From contig NZ_MZGX01000025.1 in assembly GCF_002051585.1 (NCBI RefSeq), forward strand, positions 30,483 through 94,482: DNA of 64,000 nt, given 5' to 3'. The position numbers and the translations under genes are program-made. Numbering within the stretch: the stretch's first letter is position 1; every line of letters starts with the position of its first letter. This DNA comes from Ruminiclostridium hungatei (GTDB lineage Bacteria; Bacillota; Clostridia; Acetivibrionales; DSM-1351). The notes below the pieces were generated by a model that saw only the letters and a list, made by a program, of their open reading frames with translations, made no database searches and had not been told where the DNA came from. Shown piece by piece: positions 44,503-54,115 of the stretch.

Positions 44503-44748
44503 GTGGACTTTTTAGAGATACTATCATTGATAATTATGGCGGTGGGTTTTGTTGTGGTGTATTCCGCAAAACCGGTTGTAAAGAGGTTCGGGCTTCAGGA
44601 AAAACAAAACTGTGCAAATGCTTCCGAAATGACGGAAAAGGAAGTGCAGGCATATAAGATGAACAAAGCTGTTTTCAACATAAAAGTAAAGGGATTGCTA
44701 ATTTCAATACCCGGGTTGGTGCTGTTTATCTTAAGTTTTAAAAGATAA
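44503..44748 (+). CDS. Small membrane protein between the T-box and valS
   Basis: The protein is 81 residues. It has membrane segments at about 5-22 and 62-79, with a hydrophilic part between them containing one Cys. No family recognised. The GTG start follows AGAAAGGAG. It lies between the T-box terminator and valS, with a gap to valS of only 37 bases, so it should be induced by valine starvation along with valS. This is an unusual position for an unknown membrane protein. Confidence 0.72.
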   Translation: MDFLEILSLIIMAVGFVVVYSAKPVVKRFGLQEKQNCANASEMTEKEVQAYKMNKAVFNIKVKGLLISIPGLVLFILSFKR

Positions 44749-44785
44749 ACAGAGGACTGAATTTAAATAAATGGAGGATTCAACT

Positions 44786-47437
44786 ATGGACGAACAACAG
44801 AACATAGCCAAACAATATGATCCCAGTCAGGTGGAAGACAGGCTTTATGCCCAATGGATGGAACAGGGCTATTTCCATGCAGTGCCTGACAAAAACAAAA
44901 AGCCGTATACGATAGTAATTCCGCCTCCAAACATTACCGGTCAGCTTCATATGGGGCATGCACTTGACAACACCTTGCAGGATATTCTCATCAGAACCAA
45001 GAGGATGCAAGGGTTCAGCGCCTTGTGGCTGCCCGGCACGGATCACGCAAGTATAGCCACTGAGGCAAAGATAGTTGATGCCATGGCAAAGGAAGGCATC
45101 ACAAAAGAAATGCTGGGACGTGAAAAGTTTCTGGAAAGAGCATGGGAATGGAAGAAGGTCTACGGCGGAAGAATAGTTGAACAGCTCAAGAAGCTGGGAA
45201 GCTCCTGCGACTGGGAGCGTGAACGCTTTACCATGGATGAGGGCCTTTCAAAGGCTGTACAGGAGGTATTCCTGAAGCTCTATGACAAGGGGCTGATATA
45301 CAAGGGTGAAAGAATAACCAACTGGTGCCCCAAGTGCAATACGTCGATTTCAGATATTGAGGTTGAATATGAGGAGCAGGCAGGCCATTTCTGGCACATA
45401 AAGTATCCCGTAAAGGACAGCGGAGAATTTATAATCGTCGCTACCACCCGTCCCGAGACAATGCTGGGAGACACTGCTGTGGCGGTCAATCCCGAGGACG
45501 AAAGATATGCCCGCCTGGTGGGAAAGACCCTGATACTGCCGCTGGTTAACAAGGAGATACCTATAATCGCCGATTCATATGTTGATAAGGAATTCGGCAC
45601 GGGCTGCGTTAAGATAACACCTGCTCACGACCCCAATGACTATGAGGTTGGCTTGAGGCATAACCTTCCGCAGATAAGGGTTATGGATGACAATGCCATA
45701 ATGAATGAAAATGCGGGACAATATAAGGGACTGGACAGGTATGAAGCCAGAAGGAAGATGGTTCTGGACCTGGAGCAGCAGGGCCTGCTGGTGAAAATTG
45801 AAGGCCACACCCACAATGTAGGTACCTGCCAGAGGTGCAGGACGGTGGTTGAGCCCCTTATCTCAAAGCAGTGGTATGTGAGAATGAAGCCCCTGGCTGA
45901 GCCTGCCCTGGAGGTTGTAAGGAACGGGACAATCAAATTCGTACCTGAAAGGTTTTCAAAGATTTACTTCAACTGGATGGAAAATATACAGGATTGGTGC
46001 ATTTCCAGGCAGCTCTGGTGGGGACACAGAATTCCGGCCTATTACTGCCAGGAATGCGGGCATATGATGGTTCAGGACGACGCGCCGGATGTTTGCCCCA
46101 AGTGCGGCAGCACCAGAATAGAGCAGGACCCCGACACTCTGGACACCTGGTTCAGTTCGGCGCTGTGGCCCTTTTCAACCCTGGGTTGGCCTGAAAAAAC
46201 CCAGGACCTTGAGTATTTCTACCCTACCGATGTATTGGTAACCGGCTATGATATAATATTCTTCTGGGTGGCAAGAATGATTTTCTCCGGGATGGAGCAT
46301 ATGAAGCAGGAGCCCTTCAAGTATGTATTCATACACGGTATAGTAAGAGACCCCCAGGGAAGAAAGATGAGCAAGTCTCTCGGCAACGGAATTGACCCGC
46401 TGGAGGTAATAGCCCAGTACGGCACGGACGCCCTGCGTTTTGCCCTTACCATAGGAAACTCCCCGGGAAATGATTTGAGATTTTCCACTGAGAAGGTTGA
46501 ATCTTCAAGAAACTTTGCCAACAAGGTATGGAATGCCTCCAGATTTGTACTCATGAATTTTGATGAGAACCTGGATTTCAGCAAGGTTGACAAAACCCGC
46601 TTCACCGTTGCCGACAGGTGGATTCTCAGCAGGATAAACACCGTTACAAAAGAAGTGACTGAAAACATTGATAAATTTGAACTTGGACTGGGGCTCCAGA
46701 AGGTTTACGATTTCATCTGGGAGGAGTTCTGCGACTGGTATATTGAAATGGTCAAGCCGAGGCTCTATGACAGGGAAAGCCAGGGAAGACTGGAGGCACA
46801 ATATGTTCTGAACCTTGTACTGGGTAATGCCATGAAGCTTTTGCACCCGTATATGCCGTTCATTACTGAGGAAATATACACTCATCTGATAAATGACCGA
46901 AGAAGCATTATGGTTTCAGAGTGGCCTCAATATGAGGAAGAGCTGAATTTCGCCTCCGAGGAAGCGAAAATGAACCTGATAATGGACGCAATCAGAAGCA
47001 CCAGGAATATCCGCGCAGAAATGAATGTTCCGCCCTCAAGAAAGGCTAAAATGATATTTGTTGCCGCGGGTGAGGCAGAAAAAGCTACTCTGCTTGAGGG
47101 AACCGCCTTCTTCCAGAGACTGGCGGGTGCATCCGAGGTGGCGGTACAGACCGATAAGGCAGGCATTCCCGCAGATGCGGTAGGAACGGTTATTGCAGGA
47201 GCGGAAATATTTATTCCCCTGGAGGAGCTTATAGACATAGAGAAGGAAATCGAAAGACTCACCAGGGAAAAGGCAAACCTGGAGGGTGAGCTCAAAAGGG
47301 TGGAAGGAAAGCTCGGAAATGAAGGCTTTGTGGCCAAGGCGCCTCCAAAGGTTATCGAGGAGGAAAAGGCAAAGCGGGAAAAGTACCTGGATATGTACCA
47401 GAAGGTGGTTGAAAGGCTGGAAAGCTTGAAAAAGTAA
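44786..47437 (+). CDS. valS: Valyl-tRNA synthetase
   Basis: The protein is about 883 residues. Class I motifs are the HIGH-type HMGHA (about 49-53, in [14 protein letters not shown]) and KMSKS (about 530). The editing domain includes [15 protein letters not shown] (about 220), a tRNA-binding anticodon domain follows, and the C-terminal coiled coil contains [26 protein letters not shown] heptads. It charges tRNA-Val. GGAGG sits before the ATG at 44786, and an in-frame ATG at 44771 overlaps that site. Expression is predicted to be under the upstream T-box. Confidence 0.97.
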   Translation: MDEQQNIAKQYDPSQVEDRLYAQWMEQGYFHAVPDKNKKPYTIVIPPPNITGQLHMGHALDNTLQDILIRTKRMQGFSALWLPGTDHASIATEAKIVDAMAKEGITKEMLGREKFLERAWEWKKVYGGRIVEQLKKLGSSCDWERERFTMDEGLSKAVQEVFLKLYDKGLIYKGERITNWCPKCNTSISDIEVEYEEQAGHFWHIKYPVKDSGEFIIVATTRPETMLGDTAVAVNPEDERYARLVGKTLILPLVNKEIPIIADSYVDKEFGTGCVKITPAHDPNDYEVGLRHNLPQIRVMDDNAIMNENAGQYKGLDRYEARRKMVLDLEQQGLLVKIEGHTHNVGTCQRCRTVVEPLISKQWYVRMKPLAEPALEVVRNGTIKFVPERFSKIYFNWMENIQDWCISRQLWWGHRIPAYYCQECGHMMVQDDAPDVCPKCGSTRIEQDPDTLDTWFSSALWPFSTLGWPEKTQDLEYFYPTDVLVTGYDIIFFWVARMIFSGMEHMKQEPFKYVFIHGIVRDPQGRKMSKSLGNGIDPLEVIAQYGTDALRFALTIGNSPGNDLRFSTEKVESSRNFANKVWNASRFVLMNFDENLDFSKVDKTRFTVADRWILSRINTVTKEVTENIDKFELGLGLQKVYDFIWEEFCDWYIEMVKPRLYDRESQGRLEAQYVLNLVLGNAMKLLHPYMPFITEEIYTHLINDRRSIMVSEWPQYEEELNFASEEAKMNLIMDAIRSTRNIRAEMNVPPSRKAKMIFVAAGEAEKATLLEGTAFFQRLAGASEVAVQTDKAGIPADAVGTVIAGAEIFIPLEELIDIEKEIERLTREKANLEGELKRVEGKLGNEGFVAKAPPKVIEEEKAKREKYLDMYQKVVERLESLKK

Positions 47438-47446
47438 GAGGATAAG

Positions 47447-47487
47447 GATAAGGGGTAAGGACATGTTTTTCAGTCTTACCCCTTATC
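47447..47487. terminator. Hairpin after valS
   Basis: GATAAGGGGTAAG (47447-47459) and CTTACCCCTTATC (47475-47487) form a perfect 13-bp stem 9 bases after the valS stop. No T-run follows directly, so termination strength is uncertain. Confidence 0.65.
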
Positions 47488-47547
47488 TGAAATTCATATT
47501 TACATCAATCATTGGGTTTACGCAAACTTTGGCACACCCCATAATAA

Positions 47548-48009
47548 TTATTTTTTACCTTGATAATCCCCTGTTACAGTTGATTCAAGAAGAGTTCCGG
47601 TTTCTGCATCAAAAACGGTTGTTACAATAGCGTTTGCATAAAATCCTGCTTTAGTATCAAGACCGTCAGGATATATTGTCTTTATAACTCTGACCATTCT
47701 ATTATCAGAAATCTGGTGGTCGACTATATCTTTGTTTTCATCTTTTAAATGTTTGCTCCATTGCTTTAATTCCGACGATTTTTTATATGATGTTTTTGTT
47801 TTAACTATACTTTCTTCGCACTTCTCTTCAGACACAAAATTTTTATCTGGCTTAACTGAATTGTCTGTATAGACAGGTGCGGGATTTTCATTATATTTTG
47901 CTCCGTTGTTTGGATGGGAACGAACTGTATCATTGATTGCAAATGTAGTCAATGAAATTGCTGTAACTGATATTACTACTGTTAAAGCTATTATTATTCG
48001 CCTTTTCAT
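47548..48009 (-). CDS. Secreted protein of unknown function
   Basis: The protein is 153 residues with a signal peptide (KRRIIIALTVVISVTAIS..., cleavage near residue 23-25). The mature part is polar, with a single Cys, and ends in a PepSY-like or lipocalin-like strand pattern (VVTTVFDAETGTLLEST) typical of small secreted domains. No family recognised. The AGGAGTG site supports the ATG. It lies 12 bases after the secreted protein gene at 48022 and is cotranscribed with it. Base composition is AT-richer than in neighbours, suggesting acquisition. Confidence 0.7.
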   Translation of the reverse strand: MKRRIIIALTVVISVTAISLTTFAINDTVRSHPNNGAKYNENPAPVYTDNSVKPDKNFVSEEKCEESIVKTKTSYKKSSELKQWSKHLKDENKDIVDHQISDNRMVRVIKTIYPDGLDTKAGFYANAIVTTVFDAETGTLLESTVTGDYQGKK

Positions 48010-48021
48010 AATTAATCACTC

Positions 48022-48714
48022 CTATCTTGTAAATGTTATTCTGTTAGTACTTGAAGAATAAGATGATACCCAGTTATACGAATTGCTATCTCCATTTGTT
48101 GCACTTGTCCAGTTATGCCAAGCATTATTTGAGTCTTTCCATTGTAAAGCGGAGTCATAACTGCCGGATGTAAAATAATTATCGCTATCATTTGATTCAA
48201 TTCCCACACAGTGGTCAAATGACGAAGTATAATTAAATGAAAAACTCATAGTCTTATTATAGTCAACATACGATTCCCATTTGTTATTTCCTACATATTG
48301 CACTTCAAAGTTATGTGTTCCAGTTGGATATGAACTTCCAACTGTATATTCTGAGTACTCATATTGTTTTGTAGAAGAATTATATTTTTGGACAGCTACA
48401 AAGTGACCAGACCAATACGCCCCATTAATTGCGCCACAAACATCTCCTGTTTCTATCCATTCGTTACCTCCATTAAATGGAGTCCACATTTCGTTAGTTA
48501 TCCACGAGTTATTATGACTGGATGACCAGTTGGAGAATAGATTGCTTTGACCATTTGGTGTTGAAAAAAAGCCACCACAATTATTTTGTGATTGGTTATG
48601 TTGCTTAGCATATGCATGTGGACTAATATATGATGCATTAACAAAGCTGAGCGAAATATTAAAAACTAAAACAACTAAGCAGAATACCATTAATTTTTTA
48701 CGAGTTTTGCACAT
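48022..48714 (-). CDS. Secreted aromatic- and Asn/Ser-rich protein of unknown function
   Basis: The protein is about 230 residues with a signal peptide (about 1-27). The mature part is rich in Ser, Asn, Trp and Tyr, with repeated short strands such as NNSWITNEMW, WSGHFVAV and WHNWTSAT. This suggests a secreted beta-sandwich, possibly carbohydrate- or protein-binding, but no family is recognised. Several residues of Cys (CGG, CGA, HCVG) could form a disulfide. The ATG at 48714 is chosen because AAGGAGATGG precedes it. It is the first gene of a two-gene unit with 47548. Confidence 0.7.
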   Translation of the reverse strand: MCKTRKKLMVFCLVVLVFNISLSFVNASYISPHAYAKQHNQSQNNCGGFFSTPNGQSNLFSNWSSSHNNSWITNEMWTPFNGGNEWIETGDVCGAINGAYWSGHFVAVQKYNSSTKQYEYSEYTVGSSYPTGTHNFEVQYVGNNKWESYVDYNKTMSFSFNYTSSFDHCVGIESNDSDNYFTSGSYDSALQWKDSNNAWHNWTSATNGDSNSYNWVSSYSSSTNRITFTR

Positions 48715-48812
48715 TGAAACCATCTCCTTTTTCCTTTTATGTAATTTTATTCCATTAAATTATATCATATTATCTAGTGCAGTCAAATATTTACGATATT
48801 TTAACTGAAAGA

Positions 48813-49193
48813 AGAAGTGCTTCAGCGCTGCGTTGAATTAATATATGTTATTAATTTGCTTATTTAGTGCGCTGGTACAATTTCATTAGAATGGGCAGCT
48901 CCATTAAAAGTTCTTGTTTGAAATTGCTGGGTCAATTCTGCAAAATGTGTCTATAAATCCTGATGGAATTGACCTTGTGAAGCACAAATATTTTGACCGG
49001 CAAAGTGACAGGATGTCACTTTGATGCAGTAGGTCGAGACCTGGATGGTCGAGTTGCTGCCACGGTTAAAATGTTTGTGGTGAACCTTGCAATTTCAGTA
49101 AGGACTTTTGGAGCAATCTATTTAATGAAATTCGTACGAAAGCACTAAAGTAAAGTTTTAACATATATTTATTCAGGCTCTGCAGCACTTCTT
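48813..49193. mobile_element. Possible decayed or miniature mobile element with inverted-repeat ends
   Basis: The approximately 600-base gap between 48714 and 49313 contains AAGAAGTGCTTCAGCGCTG at 48813-48831 and an imperfect inverted copy (CAGGCTCTGCAGCACTTCTT, 49174-49193). Inside are GGTCAATTC/GAATTGACC and a perfect hairpin CAAAGTGACA/TGTCACTTTG (49001-49023). No open frame of meaningful length is present. This could be a miniature inverted-repeat element or a transposon remnant. Confidence 0.4.
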
Positions 49194-49263
49194 TTTTATA
49201 TGAAAAATATCATAAAGTCAGGTAACCCTTTGGGACTCAATTAAATATAATATATTAACGGAT

Positions 49264-49293
49264 AAAATCCGGAGGAATTTTTCTCCGGATTTT
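49264..49293 (+). promoter_or_regulatory. Perfect hairpin with T-run upstream of the aminotransferase gene
   Basis: AAAATCCGGAG (49264-49274) and CTCCGGATTTT (49283-49293) form an 11-bp perfect stem. The left arm and loop contain GGAGGAA. It ends 20 bases before the first ATG of the aminotransferase gene and resembles a terminator or attenuator. Confidence 0.5.
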
Positions 49294-49312
49294 GTTTCTC
49301 CGAAAATATTTT

Positions 49313-50734
49313 ATGAATTTTAAATCAGTGACAGAGGTCTTGAATATGCCTGAATACAATCATTCCAGATATCCTGACAATAGCGGCTCAAAAAGCCGGA
49401 ACAGCTTCAGAAGCCTTATAGTGGGCGTTGATGCCAAGGTTCCCCTTGACAATGGTACATATACCACCGGAATAAACTTTGACAACGCTGCAACAACACC
49501 TTCCTTTACTACGGTTGAAAAGGAGATTCATGACTTCCTGCCGTGGTATTCCTCCATACACAGAGGAAAGGGGTACAAATCCGTCATATCCACCGACACC
49601 TATGAGGCAGCCAGGGATGTGGTGAGCAGGCATGTGGGAGCAGGACCTTCAGATGTGATAATACATACCAAGAATACCACAGAAGCCATAAACATACTCG
49701 CCTGCACCATGAGCCAGAAAAAGGACGGAAAGGACATAGTCATATCCACCTGGATGGAGCATGCTGCAAACGATTTGCCCTGGAGGGACGGCTTCAAGGT
49801 GGAATACGTTGAAATAGACCAATTCGGAAGGCTTGACCTGGATGATTATGAGGCCAAGCTTAAAAAGCATCAGGGCAAGATAAGGCTGGTAACCGTTACC
49901 GGCGCCGCAAATGTCACCGGCTACCTCAATGACACCGGAACCCTTGCCGCACTGGCCCATAAATACGGCACGCTGATACATGTGGACGGTGCACAGCTTG
50001 TACCCCATGTGCCGGTGGACATGAGGCCGGAGGACAGTGTGGAGCACATAGACTTTCTCTCCTTTTCGGCACATAAGTTTTATGCCCCCTTTGGGAGCGG
50101 TGTCCTCATAGGTCCTAAAACGGAGTTTGAAACAGGAGTTCCCTTTTGCAAGGGGGGCAGCGCAATACAACTAGTGACCCATGACCGCATCTGGTGGGAG
50201 GAGCCGCCGGTAAAATGTGAAGCCGGTACGCCAAATCTCATAGGCATCGTAGCTATGACAGCCGCTCTGAAAACCTTGAACAGAATAGGAATGCAAAATG
50301 CCTTCCAGCATGAGAAGAAACTTTTGGATTACGCCTATGGCAAAATGTGCAACATTCCAGACATTCATCTCTATAGTCATCCTGACAAACAACAGTCCAT
50401 AGGCGTAATCCCTTTTACTGTGGAAGGGGTTCATCATTCGCTGGTTTCCGCCATTCTCGCCCATGAGGCGGGCATAGCAGTCAGAAACGGTTTCTTCTGC
50501 GCCCACCCCTACTGTGAAAGGCTGTTGGGCTACAGTGCCGCCCAGATTGAAGAGATAGCCGAAAACAAGAAGCCTTTCCCCGGCCTGGTGAGGGCAAGCT
50601 TTGGAATTTATAACACCTTTCCGGAAATAGATAAATTTATAAATTTCATGCATATTGTTGTCAATAATAAAAAATACTTTAATAACAAATACAGCAGCTC
50701 CAGAAGCCTGTACAATATTAAAAATGAAGTGTAA
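49313..50734 (+). CDS. Class V aminotransferase, cysteine desulfurase-like
   Basis: The protein is about 473 residues, longer than the usual 400. About 55 extra N-terminal residues precede the fold-I PLP domain. INFDNAATTP (about 57), HTKNTTEAINIL, HVDGAQLVPH (about 225) and the PLP Lys in FSAHKFYAPFGSG (about 250) mark it as a SufS/CsdA-like enzyme. The active-site loop RNGFFCAHPYC (about 395) holds a Cys where desulfurases carry theirs. The start codon is uncertain: ATG 49313 or 49346. No SUF/ISC genes are adjacent, and the true substrate is uncertain. Confidence 0.8.
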   Translation: MNFKSVTEVLNMPEYNHSRYPDNSGSKSRNSFRSLIVGVDAKVPLDNGTYTTGINFDNAATTPSFTTVEKEIHDFLPWYSSIHRGKGYKSVISTDTYEAARDVVSRHVGAGPSDVIIHTKNTTEAINILACTMSQKKDGKDIVISTWMEHAANDLPWRDGFKVEYVEIDQFGRLDLDDYEAKLKKHQGKIRLVTVTGAANVTGYLNDTGTLAALAHKYGTLIHVDGAQLVPHVPVDMRPEDSVEHIDFLSFSAHKFYAPFGSGVLIGPKTEFETGVPFCKGGSAIQLVTHDRIWWEEPPVKCEAGTPNLIGIVAMTAALKTLNRIGMQNAFQHEKKLLDYAYGKMCNIPDIHLYSHPDKQQSIGVIPFTVEGVHHSLVSAILAHEAGIAVRNGFFCAHPYCERLLGYSAAQIEEIAENKKPFPGLVRASFGIYNTFPEIDKFINFMHIVVNNKKYFNNKYSSSRSLYNIKNEV

Positions 50735-50898
50735 AAATAGTCAAAAATATGATAAACTATGGAGTAATATATAAGGTTATATGCGTTTGGGCAAATAATC
50801 CGTCCTTTTGCCAGGCTGTGAAAGGGACAAGAAGATATCTCAGGGTCAGCGGAAAACCTGAATTGAGGCCTGAGGCCTGAAGCATGGAGGTAGAGATG

Positions 50899-52821
50899 AA
50901 TTTCGGTTTTGTAAGAGTTGCGGCTGCGGTTCCTGCACTCAAAGTCGCAAACTGTGAATATAATACAGGGGAAATAATAAAAATCTGTAAGGAAGCTGAA
51001 AGACAGAGGGTACAGTTTGTGGTATTTCCCGAACTGGCTGTCACAGCGTATTCCTGCGGGGACCTCTTCTTGCAGAAGTCACTGCAGGACGGGGCAATAA
51101 AAGGGCTGGAAAGAATACTCACTGAAACAGAGTCGCTGGATTGTGTTATAATCATAGGTATGCCGCTGGTTGTGAACAACAGGATGTACAACTGCGGAGT
51201 TGCCATGAAATCGGGAAAGCTTTTGGGAGCAGTTCCGAAATCATTTATACCCAATTACAGTGAATTTTACGAGAGAAGATGGTTTTGTTCCGGCCTTGAC
51301 AAAAGAAATGAAACCATAAACCTTCTTGGAAATAGTATTCCATTTGGTACGGATGTGCTGTTTGAGGCTGAAAACATGGGGGGACTGTGTTTTGGCATGG
51401 AAATATGCGAGGACCTGTGGGTTCCTGCGCCTCCCAGCAGTGAACAGGCTGTAAACGGTGCCGTGCTGCTGTTCAACCTTTCCGCCAGCAATGAACTGGT
51501 GGGAAAGCATGAGTACAGGGAAAGCATGATAAACATGCAGTCGGCAAAGTGTGCCGCCGCATATGTGTATTCCTCCTCCGGGCCGCATGAGTCCACCACT
51601 GACCTTGTATTCGGAGGACATGCCCTCATAAGCGAATACGGTTCCCTGCTGGCCCAAAGCAGAAGATTTTCCTTTGAGGAGCAGTTGATTGCAGGGGATG
51701 TGGATATTGAAAGACTGATAAATGAGAGGCTGAAAAATTCAGGCTTTACCCATGCTGCCACAGGCAGGAGCTTCAGAAAAGCCTCCTTTGACATAAAGGA
51801 GCTGGACACGGACAAGCTGCTGAGAAAAACAGATCCCCATCCCTTTGTACCTTCAAATCCGGAGGCACGAAATGTCAGATGCGAGGAGATATTCAGCATA
51901 CAGACCTCCGGCCTGATGAAAAGGCTCAGGCATACGGGACTTGATAAATGTGTGATAGGGATTTCGGGAGGTCTTGACTCAACACTGGCCCTGCTGGTCA
52001 TTGCCAAGGCTTACGACAGTCTGGGACTGGACAGGAGAAATATTCATGCTGTCACAATGCCCGGCTTTGGAACCTCCTCAAATACTCTTGGCAATTCTCT
52101 GGAATTAATGCGGCTGATGGAGGTCACAACCTGTCAGATTGACATCCGTGAAGCCTGCCTGAAGCATTTTGAAGATATAGGACATGATGCCGGCATCTAT
52201 GACGTAACCTATGAAAATGTACAGGCCAGGGAGAGAACCCAGATATTGATGGATAAGGCCAATAAATTAGGCGGTCTGGTCATAGGCACGGGAGACCTTT
52301 CCGAGCTGGCTCTGGGCTGGTGCACCTATAACGGCGACCATATGTCCATGTATGCGGTAAATACAGGAGTACCCAAAACACTGGTCAGGTATCTCGTACA
52401 GTGGGCGGCAGACCATGTGTTTGCGGAAGAGACCAGAAAGGTCCTGCTCAGCATACTGGATACCCCCATAAGTCCTGAATTGCTTCCCACCGACGAAGCG
52501 GGAGAAATAGCCCAGAAGACCGAGGACATTGTAGGGCCCTATGAGCTGCATGATTTCTTCCTGTATCATATGGTCCGGTATGGAGCGGCACCATCCAAGA
52601 TACTCTTTTTGGCCAGGCAGGCCTTTGGGGGTAAATATGGAGAGGATATCATTGACAAATGGCTGAAGGCCTTCCTGCGAAGATTTTTCAGCCAGCAGTT
52701 CAAGCGTTCCTGCCTGCCGGACGGACCAAAGGTAGGTTCCATCAGCCTTTCGCCCAGAGGAGACTGGCGGATGCCCAGCGATGCGGATGCAAGGGGCTGG
52801 CTGGCCGACCTGGAAAAATGA
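50899..52821 (+). CDS. nadE: Glutamine-dependent NAD+ synthetase
   Basis: The protein is about 640 residues, the long glutamine-hydrolysing form. The N-terminal nitrilase-like glutaminase (about 1-270) shows Glu in VFPELAVTAY, Lys in PKSFIPNY and catalytic Cys in MEICEDLWVP (about 171). The C-terminal synthetase carries the PP-loop GISGGLDSTLA (about 352). It amidates nicotinic acid adenine dinucleotide in the last step of NAD synthesis. GGAGGTAGAG precedes the ATG at 50899. Confidence 0.95.
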   Translation, partial: NFGFVRVAAAVPALKVANCEYNTGEIIKICKEAERQRVQFVVFPELAVTAYSCGDLFLQKSLQDGAIKGLERILTETESLDCVIIIGMPLVVNNRMYNCGVAMKSGKLLGAVPKSFIPNYSEFYERRWFCSGLDKRNETINLLGNSIPFGTDVLFEAENMGGLCFGMEICEDLWVPAPPSSEQAVNGAVLLFNLSASNELVGKHEYRESMINMQSAKCAAAYVYSSSGPHESTTDLVFGGHALISEYGSLLAQSRRFSFEEQLIAGDVDIERLINERLKNSGFTHAATGRSFRKASFDIKELDTDKLLRKTDPHPFVPSNPEARNVRCEEIFSIQTSGLMKRLRHTGLDKCVIGISGGLDSTLALLVIAKAYDSLGLDRRNIHAVTMPGFGTSSNTLGNSLELMRLMEVTTCQIDIREACLKHFEDIGHDAGIYDVTYENVQARERTQILMDKANKLGGLVIGTGDLSELALGWCTYNGDHMSMYAVNTGVPKTLVRYLVQWAADHVFAEETRKVLLSILDTPISPELLPTDEAGEIAQKTEDIVGPYELHDFFLYHMVRYGAAPSKILFLARQAFGGKYGEDIIDKWLKAFLRRFFSQQFKRSCLPDGPKVGSISLSPRGDWRMPSDADARGWLADLEK

Positions 52822-52900
52822 GCTGGCATTGACCGGTGCCGTTGCTGTTGAAGGAGCCGGTTTTGAACAAATAAATGTATTGACGTGGAGGATGAATCAT

Positions 52901-53002
52901 ATGCAAAAACGATGGGTCAAGTGGATTGCAATCATACTTGCCGTGGTATTTATACTTACTTCTGTAGTTTCTGTAGGGTTGTCTATTTTCGGGGGAATGT
53001 AG
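52901..53002 (+). CDS. Small membrane protein, DUF4044-like
   Basis: The protein is 33 residues: a basic start (MQKRWVKW) followed by one membrane segment and a glycine-containing end (SIFGGM). The size and layout resemble the tiny DUF4044 membrane proteins of Firmicutes; similarity is by pattern only. GTGGAGG lies about 9 bases upstream. The 225 bases that follow are extremely AT-rich, with no feature seen apart from a poorly defined hairpin (ACCC/GGGT at about 53090-53110). Confidence 0.6.
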   Translation: MQKRWVKWIAIILAVVFILTSVVSVGLSIFGGM

Positions 53003-53227
53003 TCAAAGCATATTGGAGATTATTTCCCGTTGCTTTAAGTATAAAAAAAATATTTAAAAGCAAGTAAAATTAGTTATTTTTACCCATTTAAGACTAGGGT
53101 TTTTTATATTAAAATTATTATGTAATTTATTTATTTTCTGAAATATTATATATTTAATATTGACTGATTTTTTGTTTATATTTTTTTCTTTTTATTTTAT
53201 TTTGCTGTTACCTTATTTTTTACAAGG

Positions 53228-54115
53228 GTGTGGATTTTTTTGTTTGATACTTTTGTTACGAACCTCAAAAGTATAATTGATTTTATATCTGTATATATCC
53301 CTTTCAAGGAGCCATTGGAGGCGCTTAGATCACTTGTTGATATAAGTATAGTTTCCTATCTGACTTTTAAGCTGATACAGCTTGTAAAGGAAACGAGAGC
53401 CTGGCAGCTTGTAAAGGGTATTGTCGTTATACTTATAACTGCCATGCTCAGTCAGGCTCTGGAGCTCCGGACACTGGCCTACATTCTGAACAAAACCATC
53501 GAGCTTGCCGGATTTGCGCTGGTAGTGGTTTTTCAGCCGGAACTGAGAAGAGGTCTTGAGCAGATAGGCAGAAGCAACTTCAAGGATTTCTTCAAATTTG
53601 ATGAAAAAGACGATGTGATAAATACGACCTTTACTATCGAAGAGATAGTAAAAGCAGCTACAGAGCTTTCAAGAACCATGACGGGAGCTCTGATTGTGGT
53701 TGAGAGAGAGACCAAGCTGGGTGAAATCATAAATACCGGTACAAAGCTGGATTCAAGTGTAAGTGCCGAGCTGATAATAAACATTTTTACCCCTAATACT
53801 CCGCTGCATGACGGAGCTCTTATACTGCGGGACAACAAACTGAAGTCTGCGGCATGTTTTCTCCCCCTGACCGACAATCCGAACCTTAGCAAGGAGCTTG
53901 GAACAAGGCACAGAGCGGCCCTTGGCATTACAGAGGTTTCAGATTGCATTGCCGTGGTAGTCTCGGAAGAAACCGGCAAGATATCCTATGCTCTTAACGG
54001 AGGCTTATCCAGAAATCTGACACCTGATATATTAAGAAAGGCTCTTAACAAAAATTTACTGGAGAAGAAAACTGTCAATAAGAAGTTGACTCTTTGGAAG
54101 GGGAAATCAAAGTGA
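53228..54115 (+). CDS. cdaA: Diadenylate cyclase CdaA
   Basis: The protein is 295 residues. Three hydrophobic segments (about 38-115) precede a DisA_N domain with the catalytic Asp-Gly-Ala in LHDGALIL (about 195) and the ATP-binding RHR in GTRHRAALG (about 228). It makes cyclic di-AMP from two ATP, a messenger for osmotic and cell-wall control. The start is probably GTG at 53228 behind CAAGGG. It overlaps cdaR by 4 bases and is in the conserved cdaA-cdaR-glmM order. Confidence 0.95.
   Translation: MWIFLFDTFVTNLKSIIDFISVYIPFKEPLEALRSLVDISIVSYLTFKLIQLVKETRAWQLVKGIVVILITAMLSQALELRTLAYILNKTIELAGFALVVVFQPELRRGLEQIGRSNFKDFFKFDEKDDVINTTFTIEEIVKAATELSRTMTGALIVVERETKLGEIINTGTKLDSSVSAELIINIFTPNTPLHDGALILRDNKLKSAACFLPLTDNPNLSKELGTRHRAALGITEVSDCIAVVVSEETGKISYALNGGLSRNLTPDILRKALNKNLLEKKTVNKKLTLWKGKSK

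Noticed and set aside
51267..52007. Minus-strand open frame of 246 codons inside nadE
   Set aside because: Antisense shadow of a gene with all glutaminase and synthetase motifs.
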